A stretch of DNA of 64,000 nucleotides from Mantis religiosa (taxonomy: Eukaryota; Arthropoda; Insecta; Mantodea; Mantidae): NCBI GenBank assembly GCA_030765055.1, contig CM060953.1:106191685-106255684 (forward strand), given 5' to 3'. Each line of letters begins with the position of its first letter. The first letter of the stretch is position 1. Shown here in pieces: positions 35,481 through 46,196 of the stretch. The position numbers were made by a program, and so were the translations under genes. Below the pieces are notes generated by a model. The model searched no databases and was not told where the DNA came from. It saw only the letters and a list, made by a program, of their open reading frames with translations.

Positions 35481-36949
35481 TCGTGGAACGAGAGGTGGAG
35501 GACTTGCTGGAAGCTCTGTCCCCGGACCACGAGGAGTTCCATATTCCCATAGTTACCCCTAGAGAGTTGGCAACCACGCTTAACTCTCTAAGAACCAACA
35601 AAGCCCCTGGGCAGGACCGTGTCACAGCGGAAATGCTCAAGCACCTTCCACGCAAGGCCGTGATTCACTTAACCCGGATTTACAACGAATGCCTGTTCAT
35701 GCGCCACTTTCCAGCTGTCTGGAAGGAGGCGCGCGTGGTGTGCGTTTTAAAACCGGGGAAAAATCCGGTCTTCCCGTCCAGTTACCGCTCCATCAGTCTT
35801 CTACCAGTTTTGTCGAAGGTATTCGAAAAAGTGCTCCTCCCCCGGCTTCTTCCTCATCGAGAGGAAAGGGGCCTAATCCCGGAACACCAGTTTGGCTTCC
35901 GTTCTGGCCACTCCACGACCGAGCAGCTACTGCGGGTTGCCGAGAAGGCCTCCCTGGGATTCCAGGAAAGGTCTAAAACGGTAGCAGTGTTGCTTGACGT
36001 GGAGAAAGCATTCGCCACAACCTGGCATGAGGGGCTAATTTACAAGCTCCTAGAGCATCAGATCCCTCCTCCATACATTTCCCTGGTGGCCGGTTTCCTC
36101 GGAAACCGAAGCTTCCGGGTAAAGGTGGAAGGGGCGCTGTCCACAGTGCGGCCCATTGGCGCTGTAGTGCCGGAAGGCAGCGTACTGTCACCGGCGCTCT
36201 TCGCAGCTTACATGGCCGACATTCCAACGCACCACAACACCCAAACCTGTCAATATGCGGACGATCTCATGATCTTCGCAGTCAATAGGAATACACGGTA
36301 CAGCTTCCGGCAAATCCAAACCAAGCTCCGGGCCATTGGTGAATGGAGCACAAAATGGCGAATGGCAACTAACCCGGAGAAGAGCTCTGCTATTCTCCTG
36401 GCGAAAACCAGAGCCAACCGGTTGCAGCAGAACTTCGTTTTACGGCGCCGTCGAATCCCATTGGTGCAAACGGCGAAGTATCTCGGGGTGACGCTGGACC
36501 GTAAGCAAACTTACGTTCCGCACGTCAAGGGCAAGGTCCAGCTGGGGCACGTCGCACTCCGGAGCCTATACCCTATTTTCAGATCAACCATGCCGATCCG
36601 ACTCAAACTCCAACTGTATCTGGCGATCATTCCGCCTATGATTCTGTACGGCTGTGAGATTTGGGGAACAGTGGCTAATACCACTTTTGTCAGGCTTCAG
36701 ACGCTGCAGAACAAGGCACTCCGCATCATCTACGATACAGGCTGGAGATTCCCAGCTCATATCCTACATGAGCACTCCCAGATCCTGTACATTGTCGATG
36801 TCATTCGCGAGAGGGCACGATCAATGTACGACAAAATCCAAATTCACCCCAACCCTTTAGTGAACTCCCTGGGAAGGTATGACCCGAGAGATCATAGACG
36901 CTTGCCGTCCGTCAGACTGCCGAGAGACGTCTTGGGACCCCTTGGGTAA
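35481..36949 (+). CDS. Jockey-like LINE reverse transcriptase, 5'-truncated
   Basis: About 489 uninterrupted codons of a LINE ORF2 lacking its endonuclease. Within the longer open frame that begins at 35327: NKAPGQDRVTAEML (the NKAPGPDGI motif), FPAVWKEARVVCVLKPGKNP, SSYRSISLLPVLSKVFEKV, QFGFRSGHSTTEQL, motif A LLDVEKAF (catalytic Asp about residue 224), motif B VPEGSVLSPALF (281-292; Q to E compared with the usual VPQGS), motif C QYADDLMIFA (309-318), TAKYLGVTLDRK, and a C-terminal HPNPLVNSLGRYD. These are jockey-clade features. The protein would reverse-transcribe LINE RNA at a nicked target in the nucleus. It has no own ATG: it is fused in frame to Penelope-derived codons upstream. The intact frame suggests a young insertion. 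Stop at 36947-36949. Confidence 0.9.
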
Positions 36950-37235
36950 CCCAAGGAAAACCCCAGATATCTCTGGGACCAATTTTTACGCCGATGGACC
37001 AAGCGCTACACAACCCGTAGCCAAAACGGAGCAAAAAATTAAATCGTGTCTTCCAAAAAGGGGGAACGATTAAGTGCAGCTGCCCACGACAAAAAGGGGC
37101 AACCCATTCCAAATATCCAATACTTTCAAACACCCCAGCAGAACATGGAACTACTAGCTCATTTCGCAGGTTAAGCCGCAAAGCAGCTAGGTACTGCGGC
37201 ATAAGACACCCGGACGGGGATAGCCCCGCTCGACT
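36950..37235 (+). other. LINE 3' untranslated region
   Basis: Follows the RT stop and ends near GATAGCCCCGCTCGACTTCG, where Penelope copy B resumes (TACCTCTGG..). No A-tail is visible, and about 13 bases of Penelope sequence appear to be missing at the junction. Confidence 0.55.
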
Positions 37236-37309
37236 TCGACTACCTCTGGACCTCTTCTGGGCGTCTCAGTTGTGCCTGAACCTTCACGTAGAAGATTAAG
37301 ACTACGGCA

Positions 37310-37342
37310 CTGATGATGTCCACCGCAGGGATGGACGAAACG
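37310..37342 (+). ncRNA. Hammerhead-like core in Penelope copy B end
   Basis: CTGATGA (37310-37316), one extra T, a 5-bp helix GTCCA/TGGAC (37318-37322 with 37332-37336) closing a 9-nt loop, then GAAAC (37337-37341) and GTA. This is the order CUGAUGA, stem II, GAAA of a hammerhead ribozyme. Deviations: an unpaired U after the CUGAUGA box, and stem III would be only the self-complementary ACGU, which could form only between two molecules. Hammerhead motifs are known from Penelope terminal repeats. Activity is not shown. Confidence 0.45.
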
Positions 37343-37417
37343 TATGGACAGCTTAACTCCATCAGACCACGGCTCCAAAGCCCGGAAGAAATCTCTTATG
37401 TTAATAAAGTTTCCTCG

Positions 37418-39530
37418 ATTAGCTTCCATTCTAAAAAGTGAGATAATTTTCTCGAAAATGATAACTCTATAAATTAAGATGAACAAGTTATAGGATCAAT
37501 TCGTTGTTTATATAGTTCTTGTCTATTAGCAAAGCGTACACACGGTAATTTAAGACCGGGAACTGCCTGTCGTCCGGCGGAGCAGAACAAAGTACGTTCA
37601 CGCCATTGCCGTGCGTTTAATTGAATTTGCCACATTGCGTTCTGCAATTATTTTTCCTTGCGAGGACGCTAAAGACTAGGCAGTGTGCCACTTAGTATAA
37701 TGAACTCTTGCTTTCCCTGTTGGTAACCATAGTTCATTAACTGCCACGTATTATTAAATGAAAATATATATTTGCGATTTTGAAAACAAAGTAAACATCT
37801 ATAGTAACATTAATAAATGACACGCCTTGTGGGTTTCATGATAGGGATTTAGCTTTAAAGCAGCAGGTCACTACAAGTATCTGAATGTATGCTTTAATTT
37901 ATTCATATTTTATTACTAACTTAGTGTTCCTGCACTTCGTTTTTGTTATTTAATCTTTATTGTTTATACTATCTAATTATCAAAATGGGTGGCAAGAAGC
38001 GAACCAGGTATAGTTTTAACGTTCAAAGATATATTTGCCCTACAGTAATTGCTAGTTCCATTAGCAAGATGCTAATGTACCTTATGCTTGTTGAGATTAA
38101 GAACGCACAAAGCACAAATAGCTTGATGGTGGCTTTGTGTTTATAAGCACTGATAAATTTCAAGTGTTGGAATTTGAAAGTAATTGTAAAATTCTATATT
38201 TAAGTGATAACTTACGTTTACTGCCGTGCCTTATCCACCTTACTTCTACACTGATGCCTGTGGATGTACCCACAGCACTGTAGTTCATAATGTGAAAATA
38301 ATCTCGGGTGCATCAGAAGCAATTCTGAATTACAAAGAATAGTGTGGAGGGATTAGGCGTGTAATAGTAATTGTTTTCGTGTGTTAATTAAGGTAATGCT
38401 ACAGCACAGCTAAGATCCATGGATCTTATTAACAGACTGTAAGTCCATGTACTGCCTCTTTGACCCAAGCAGTTCTAATGCAATGGTTTTCACGATATAA
38501 AGGAGTTTCTGCTGCATTTGCTTTCGAAAACTTCACAGTTAATTTAGAACTAAACAAATTCGATGGTTAATGATTTAGTCATGCGCGCTAGTTCCTTTTG
38601 TATTTAGTAGTACTTAGGTTAATAATCTTTTTGGCCATAGAGGAAGTACGAGGACTATGTCAGATAAAAAGTGTTAAAAAAAGAGCATGTTACATAATCC
38701 TTTGTGCAAGCAAAGGAGAAGAGTGAGCATGAAAATGTGTGTGAAAATAAAGAATATAACCAGTTGGAACGTGAAATAAATAAAGCCGGTATGAGCAACT
38801 GGGGGAGAGAGAGATTCTGCAGGCTATGAAAGACAGAAAAGAGAAATCAAAAGCAGCAGGATACTGAAGACGCAGATTACAGTGAATATAAAAGGGTAAG
38901 AAATATAAACGACAATTTAGAAAAGCAAAGATGCCAAGTAATCTGAAAAAAAGGGAGGAATAAAGAGTAGCAAGCCCAGGAAAACGAATGATAGATTTAA
39001 AAAAAAAACAGATAATTAATGAGTATACACAGCAATTCAGAAGAAACGTAGATGAATACAAGTAATATGTAGAACAAGTAAGATAAGATGTATGACGAAC
39101 AGTAAGGAATAAAACAGTCTAACATTTGAAAGAATTAAAGAGATTATCTCTTCGAAACACTACAACTATAAAATTAAAGTGCACACTAATAATACAGCTG
39201 AATTTTATACGATCCAGAATATATGTACCAAGCATGTTTAGTATACCTATGAGGAGTCCTGTGTTGAGCACTACATTTAGAAACTGATCACCAATCCGAT
39301 AAAAAAGATAAGCTTAGATTTTATAGAAAGGGCATATATAATAAAGTGCCTCCAGTGTGTAATATTTGTAAGATTTATGTAACAAAGCGGCAAGTTTTTG
39401 AACATTTAAAGCCTCTCCTCTTACTTAGAGGAACAATAGTGTAGTCCATGAAACACACATTCTAATGCCTTGTGATTTGTTGAGAATAACCAATATGAAT
39501 TGGCAATGTTAAATACCGGAAATAATTAAT
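37418..39530. other. No gene seen
   Basis: AT-rich DNA, purine-rich from about 38640 to 39060. ORFs (for example 38690-39061 minus, Phe/Leu/Ser-rich) are composition-driven. Confidence 0.5.
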
Positions 39531-39794
39531 TCTTCCACACTAGCCATGTATAGGCCAAGGTTTGAATGAGTAATCAGACTGAAAAATTCAATGTCATAGC
39601 CGGAATTTGAACCACGGATCTCCCGCTCTCCGTGCGGTTGCTATAACCAACTGAGCTACTATGGCCAACGTGCCAACATGACATTCATTAAATTCTCTAA
39701 CTGACTCATATGTTTCCCGGTAGACCACTAGTGATTCACATATGTTATGAGACACGCACCTTTTGTGGTGACTTACTATGTCGTAAGGAATCTG

Positions 39795-41760
39795 TAGCAA
39801 TTGGGCACAAGGCAAAAACAGTAGCAATTGGGCACACGGATCAACCAGCACAACATGTTTCAGGTACTGGGGATTAAGAGAGTCACAGGAGTGTTAACTG
39901 CTCATGGTCATTTTTATTATTTTGTTGAAAACCCTGTTTTGAGAGATTCTTAGCCAGCTATACCTACTTAAAGCATACTGTTTCCGGGGCACACTTCGTG
40001 GAGGTGATCTCTTATCGCACCCCAAAAATTTCTATTTTTGTTATTATAACTATTTTGCTTTCTTCGTACTGCTGGAACTCGTCAATGGGTTTTGTGTTTT
40101 CTTGGTCCATAATTTAACTTACTTTTATTTACAAGCTCATTCAGAAAGAATTCGTTACAGTTCTTCATTATTTGAGTTCATTCGTATAAAACAGAATTTG
40201 TCATTAATTTAATTTATGCACCAAGGCAAGAGTTTTCAGACATTTTCTTAAATCTCTCGTTTCCGCAAGATCTTTCAGACTATTGGTAATCCTATTGTCA
40301 AGTGTAATTGTAGACATTCTTCATTTTTTACCCTCCAAGTTGAGTTCTTTTCCATCGAAAAAATATCCCTGGTATTCTGCATCATCCTTCAAGGCCTTAA
40401 CTAACGCGAGTATATTAGGGTGTGGTCTTTGCACGATTTTGTTGAACCGGTGGTTCCAACCTTCGACAGCATTATTGGTTCTGTGACATTTTCCATGACA
40501 GTTCCATAAATCTGTTGGTATTGAAAGATTATGCAGCCACTGTTCCACAAAGTAGTCGCAAAACAAACTTAATTGTTCATTTTTTGTAGAGTTTTCTTGT
40601 ATAATGAGCCAACCATCGTAAATTTTATTAAGCAGAAGATGAGCCAACGCAGAACACATCCTTATATGAAGTCTAATTTCCTCATTTTGAATGTAGTCAC
40701 GTGCCAGTCCTAATTCTTGCACACTTCTCCAGATACGCTGATTGAAATGATAGTTGCAACCAGAAATTTGTACATTTGGAAACACAGACTTCAAAGCTTG
40801 AATAGCGCCAGGTTCAAAATCTTCAATTACTTGCTTGTGGTTCTAGTCTGGAATCTTCTCTTCAATTGTGTCGAACAGCCTGCTGTAAGTCTCCTTTTTC
40901 TTAGTTGGAAGAAGAGCGTATACCACCGGCATGACATTGGTTTCATGACTTGTACTTCCAAGATCGGCGTGGATGGTGTATATTTGGCTATGTTGTTTGC
41001 TACAGCTTTCAAATGCACCGTCCATTAAAAAAGGTGTGCTTTTCTTTTAGTGCAGTTATTCCTTTAGTGCTTGAAAATACCAGAATCCTTTGTAGTAGCG
41101 CAGAGAAATCGTTTGCTAAAAGAAACGTGCCACCATCGTTCATCTTTAACAGTTCAGGTGGTAAAACGATGTTTTCAGGTCTTTCTGGCTCTTTCTGCAA
41201 ACCTTGTGATTTTCTTCTAGTTCGGTGTAGGTTAATTTTACGCACATTTTGAGAAGGAATTTCAGTCATCAGTTCATATCCGTATAAATCGCAGATATCG
41301 AAGTAATTTCTTCTCTTGCTCTCTTTCTTACATTACATATGCGCTTCTGAACTTCAGTGGCCGCAACGTCCGGCACACAACATGCGATATGTGGCACTTC
41401 CTTCAAAACACCGTTATTACTGCTGATTATTCTTCCTAAGCACTTCAACTTGACACTATTTACACATCTCCAAAAAGCAATGTTTTCCTTGTTAACTCGT
41501 GCTACTCTGTATCGATACCCATTGTAAAGTGCACAAGGTTTCCCTTCTCTGTTTCTGTGAGTTCCGTGTCAGCAAACTTATTTTTCCGAGTTACAAACTG
41601 AAAGTGTCCTCCGCAATGAACGCGGAAAAACAATCAATCACCCCCTCTGAAAATGACCTTCACAATTAAACCGGAAAATCAACTCTCCCTCCTGAAACCA
41701 AGATAATTACCTGTGTGCCCAATTGCTAATGTGCCCAATTGCTAATGTGCCGAGCTGCTA
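39795..41760 (-). mobile_element. FLYWCH-MULE DNA transposon
   Basis: Inverted ends built from a repeated subunit: left TAGCAATTGGGCACA at 39795 and again from 39822; right end, reversed, TAGCAATTGGGCACAT twice within 41713-41748, after an outer TAGCAGCTCGGCACAT. About 1.97 kb. It encloses the broken transposase. I see no clear 9-bp target duplication (AGGAATCTG left, CACACCCGT right). Confidence 0.75.
40321..41600 (-). pseudogene. FLYWCH-MULE transposase, broken
   Basis: Reading leftwards: a FLYWCH zinc-finger-like segment around 41570-41370 (GYRYRVARVNKENIAFWRC, C..R, then HIACC in place of the usual H.H), a linker, then the MULE DDE domain from 41025: DGAF (first Asp), IYTIHADLG, VMPVVYALLP, an in-frame TAG, IEDFEPGAIQA (second Asp), GCNYHFNQRIWRSVQELGL, and TNNAVEGWNHRF (catalytic Glu) near 40450, ending NILALVKALKDDAEYQ. 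FLYWCH fingers bind DNA; the DDE domain performs transposition in the nucleus. At least one frameshift between the FLYWCH frame and the DDE frame (near 41025) plus the TAG near 40843 inactivate it. Length fits the family (about 400 residues). All three acidic residues are still present. Confidence 0.87.
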
Positions 41761-41984
41761 CACACCCGTCTTAAGTACTTAAGTCCCAAGGTTCATAGTG
41801 TGTCTCTCATTGTATTTGAGAACCCTTAGTGGTCTACCGAGAAACATATGAGTCAGTTGGTGAATTTAATGTCATGTCGGCACGTTGGCCATAGTAGCTC
41901 AGTTGCTTAGAGCAACCCCACGGAAAGTGGGTGTTCAAATCCCAGCTATAGCATTGAATTTTTCAGTCTGGCTTTATTCATGCA

Positions 41985-43100
41985 AATAGTATCACCTCAT
42001 AATGATCTCATACAAGACATCTTAATGTAATGGTTCTAGAAGTTAAAGCTTTTCCACTTAACCCGGTATTAGGATTAGGGTGCTCTGTTTTGAGTGTTGT
42101 AATTGATATCGAGATTCCGCATGTTCTCCTAAGATCGATTGATATTATGGCAACGACACAGCTGCAGTTGAAAGGACGCATTTCACACAGCTCATACTAC
42201 TTATGTGATATAATCAGATGAGCGGTCATCTCGGATACATTGAAATGCCTGCAACAATTATACTGTATATAAGAGTAAGGGTATACAAATGGACGAATTG
42301 CATATAAGGAAACTTGAGGTACAACAAAGAGAATATGTGACGTTAATGGTCAATAACGGCGAATTCTGTGAAAATGAAAGATAAAGGTGAATCTACAATG
42401 CATCATTACGTAAGAACGGCGATAGAGAGTAAGTGTTTTTAATGACGGAAATAAAACAAAAATAAACACGATAGAGATTAAAGAAATAAACAGAAGACCA
42501 GCTTGGGTTTAATGCAAAACTTCGATGGACCTTTCTTAGCTAAAATGCGCAAGTGCATCTGCCAATGTTGCAAAATGTCTTACAAAGAGCGTTTTGGTTA
42601 ACTTTGAATGTAAATGTATTCATTGTAGACATTCAATATCACACTACAAGAAAGCACATAGATAAAGCGTAGAGGGAAAAAAGATTTTTCACTAGATACT
42701 ATTAATGCTGGGAATTCCCTAAATCAAGAATTTCTTAATAATTTAATTGAAATGTGCAGCAGCTACCAATTTAATGAGCAAAATTGTGTTTCAAATGAAA
42801 CAAGAATGTAACCCTAATGATAGGACAGGAATTGCTGCTAGAAAATTATGCACTGACACTTCATACAATAAAGTATATATTTAAAATAGAATATGGACTA
42901 TCAATACTTCTGGAGAATCCGCGAAAGACGTAGAATCAGAAAACATACCTCGAAAGAAAGTTGAACAAGGTATCCAACGTGTTTTTAAATAGCAGTTTTA
43001 TGTCAGCTTACGAATGTAGCTTATAGTGTGTATTCTCTCCCTATGTCAAAGAATAGAACGAAGATTATCTTAGCCTATCAATTACAAATACAGATACTAC
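41985..43100. other. No gene seen
   Basis: AT-rich, short unrelated ORFs only. Confidence 0.5.
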
Positions 43101-43104
43101 TGCT

Positions 43105-43645
43105 AATCAACCGGGAAGGCGCAGGGAGTTTCATCTGTGGCCCGTATGCGGAAGGCCCGCGTTCGATTCCCGTGGCCAACCTACCTCCATCATTGGCTTT
43201 CTCGGGAGTTTTCCCGGGTCGGTAGGTGAATGGTGGGTAGGTTAATTACATCGCCAGAATTTACTGTCCTTTTATTTCATCTCCATTATCATTTCATATC
43301 ATCTCTGATCAGGGTATCCCTTTCAACGTAGAAGTGTCGCTGGGAGTCTCGGCGGTGCATGGCAGGATGATATGTCCTGAGCGAACTTCTTACTCCTCCG
43401 GTAGGTTGGTTGCCGGTCTGCGAACCGACTGTTAAAATAGTCTTCGGACCACTGTACGGAGAATGTCCGTTGCCTTGGCGAAGGAGGTTTCCATTGAAGT
43501 AAAATTTAGGGAGCCTGCCTTCTGCACTGTCGAGGCTCCTTGGAACGGCCACCCTCCTTCTATCGCCTCACCCTTCCTTCCGGGCATGCCCCACTTGGGA
43601 GCACAATGTACAATAGACCATGGCCGGTAGAAGTGCCAAATCCCC
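43105..43645 (+). repeat. Long tRNA-like SINE or composite repeat (family C)
   Basis: Starts with a tRNA-like head: GGGAAGGCGCAGGGAG..., then GGCCCGCGTTCGATTCCCGT (B box), followed by TTTTCCCGGGTCGGTAGGTG and a GC-richer body that ends near CCCCACTTGGGAGCACAATG. Clearly less AT-rich than the flanks. Only one copy in this window, so the right end is a guess; ORFs within it have no recognisable domain. Confidence 0.45.
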
Positions 43646-46125
43646 TCGGAAAAGGAATTGCTTACCAACATGAGAGCTTTAAAACAACTGCAAAAAGATT
43701 CAGAAGTGTATGTAGGTATACAGGATTTGATGCAGCAAATACTGTGAATAAACAAAACAATTATAGAAACTCTGTTCAGCAGAATACGTAATTAGGAACC
43801 TTATAACTCTAATCTTTGCACCTGGCTTTTTTCCCGCGAATATCTTGAATAAGTTCGATGAAGGTATGCATAGGTATATACATTCTAATTAATTGGATCG
43901 ATAATCTATAAAAACTGCCACAAAACAAGGCTTTCTATGAATTTCCAGCATTTCTTGGTTTAACCCAACACCAGAGCCAATTTTATATTTAATTAAATTT
44001 AACAATTACAGCATTTTCTTAATCCATCACAGTAGCACTAAATTAGCCCTGGTGGCTGAGTTATTGTTAATGTAAGGAATCAAATATACATAATTTTACT
44101 TGTCTTTTATTCTTGGTAGACTGGCTTACTTATTGTCTCACCCTAGAAATATTCATTAGCTAAACCAGATCTATCCATATATTAATAAACACATGTAAAA
44201 ATAGGAAGTTAAATGAACAAAATAAATACTATTAATTTATATTGAGATAGAAGTTTATTGATTGCTAAAGTAAGGAGTTGCATTCTTTCAAGATATTTTT
44301 CTCAATTAATTTGAAGATGACAGATATCACATTGGTGCGGTATTATAAAGGGTAATTATCGGTGATGAAGTATTATTGTAAATGTGGGAGTCAGGCGCGT
44401 AGGCGTCCTCTTCTTCTTCCGACTACGCTCGGCTTCCCCTATGAACTTGCATTTCTTCTAAAGGGTTTGCGAGAAGTGTTTATTAAGGAAACAGGTGCGC
44501 TTGAAATATTTATCTCGGTAGTTCCAGTTCGGAAATGGAAACTTAAGTAAATAACAGCCGCAAACGTTATGTTCCTTTCCCCTTTAATCCCAAAGCGAAT
44601 AAAATCTTATGTTTACTCCTTACCTACTCCATTCTTACAGACAAGACTCTATTTTATGAATCTCTTTAAACTATCTGCAATTTATTGTTGGATCTTTGAA
44701 ACGGGCACCGTTACTGTTAGTGGAACAATATCTCGCGTCCTGACATACAATTTGTTATTATGATTGTCTATTTCTTCAACAAAAAACCAATAATAATGAG
44801 GTACTTCTTCCCTCCACGATAATGTTATATAATTTAATTCTTTCAGTTATGCAGCGAACGAGAAACACTGTTCTTCAGCTTTAGAATTTAGGTCAACTAT
44901 ATTTTTTTCTTCTTTACTGGGTTTCTCGCGGATTTGTCTAGAATGCTTTTCTACTTTACACCCATTTCCTATTGTTGTTCTCTTCCGTACCTCTCATCGA
45001 TTTGGAGCCTGTATTTTTAGTGGCTTGTTTATCTTTCTTAGCTACTTAATGGTAACTCCACATAATAAAGAGCTAAGCCTCGGTATTTCTCCCTGATAAA
45101 GGTTTAGACCTTTCAATAACCTTAGAACCTTCACATTATCTGCAATTATGCACTTTCCATATAGAAACCTCCCGTCATCTTTTGAGCTTCCTTTATACCA
45201 TTGTTATTTCACATTCCCTAATTTATGTTCCTCTTCTATACAATTCTGTTTGCCTTGCATGAAATAAAATTTGTCTTTTTCCTGTTTGCTCAAATTCAGT
45301 GTCTGAGCAAGTTTGTTCTTACTTGCGCACACGCACATTTTACTCCCTTATTTCACTCAAGCGTTTACATTTGTTATTTACTTGTTTGTCGGTTTCATCG
45401 ATTGTATTTCTATTTATGCATTTATTTATTTATTATATCTGCTGCTATTTTATTAATTACTTTCACACGTATGCAGGATGTGAACTACACGGAAATAATT
45501 TCTGCGACTGCGACTAATATAAGTTGAGATATATAACGCATAGTCTGCTGCTGAACATAACGCAGCTATGTGTTAACCTAATTGGTATCAGATGCTGATA
45601 AGTTGGTATTTAAAAAGGTGGGTGAAATTATTGGATTAGAATGTCTTTGAAACTGCTTCCCGAGTACAAAGGTATCGATTATTCTTAGCTTGTTATTGGC
45701 GTTCACAAGATTTAATGTCTCAAAGATCTCTCATATCTCGAACTAATGAATTGCCATCGCGACACTACAGTGGCTACAAAACAAAATGAACATGGGAACA
45801 GCCAATACAGTTAACGTACTTTCTTGGCGTTGCTAGCTCCATAGCTAAGGGGCGACAGATATGGAAAATATATTTGTCTGTCTCACCTAACCCGCGTAGC
45901 ACGTAATCTGAGTTGTACATAAAGATGCTGACAGAGAAGTCGCCTAATATTTCAGCATATGTGAGAAAACGTATGTAATCTGAACCAGAAAACAATTCAC
46001 TTACGTAGTCATCGTTCATATGCTCGCAAAACAAAATGACACAAATGGCATTTGTTCGACGAAAGAATTAAGTTTGCTACAGTGAAACAAAATAGTGACA
46101 TTTCAACTATTTGTGTATAGTATTT
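43646..46125. other. No gene seen
   Basis: AT-rich, T-rich from 44560 to 45520. ORFs there are Phe/Leu/Tyr-rich by composition. Confidence 0.5.
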
Positions 46126-46134
46126 ATTTTAATT

Positions 46135-46151
46135 ACACTGGGCAAAAAAAA

Positions 46152-46196
<45 letters not shown>

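Larger units (their letters stand above)
33316..37417. mobile_element. Compound Penelope-like insertion, inverted pair, 14-bp target duplication
   Basis: ATAAAGTTTCCTCG occurs at 33316-33329 and again at 37404-37417, framing the whole block. Inside: a tail of about 35 nt (33330-33364) present only on the left; Penelope copy A on the minus strand (33365-35401); a head-to-head junction near 35401; Penelope copy B on the plus strand (35402-35480 and about 37236-37403), split by a LINE (35481 to about 37235). Terminal sequences 33365-33500 and 37268-37403 are inverted copies of each other. A one-sided tail and LTR-like ends in either orientation are known traits of Penelope elements. Confidence 0.85.
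39575..41970. mobile_element. Foldback element with tRNA-like arms (copy III), split by a MULE
   Basis: CAGACTGAAAAATTCAATG (39575-39593) is the exact reverse complement of 41952-41970, and the arms match over roughly 200 bases, through ACTGACTCATATGTTT and GGTAGACCACTA on to TTAAG near the MULE ends. Each arm has a tRNA-like module, minus strand about 39592-39668 and plus strand 41888-41952. The plus module has paired ends GCCATAG/CTATAGC (6 of 7 pairs), a D-arm GCTC/GAGC and a B box GTGTTCAAATCCC. The MULE at 39795-41760 occupies the centre. Confidence 0.75.

Noticed and set aside
35209..35655. 148-codon minus-strand ORF across the Penelope junction
   Set aside because: Antisense to the LINE on the right and out of frame with Penelope copy A on the left.
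38690..39061. 123-codon Phe/Leu-rich minus-strand ORF
   Set aside because: The plus strand here is purine-rich low-complexity DNA; the ORF reflects composition.
41888..41952. Functional tRNA gene
   Set aside because: D-arm and B box are good and the acceptor pairs 6 of 7, but the anticodon loop lacks the usual T before the anticodon, the module is short, and it recurs as a diverged repeat.
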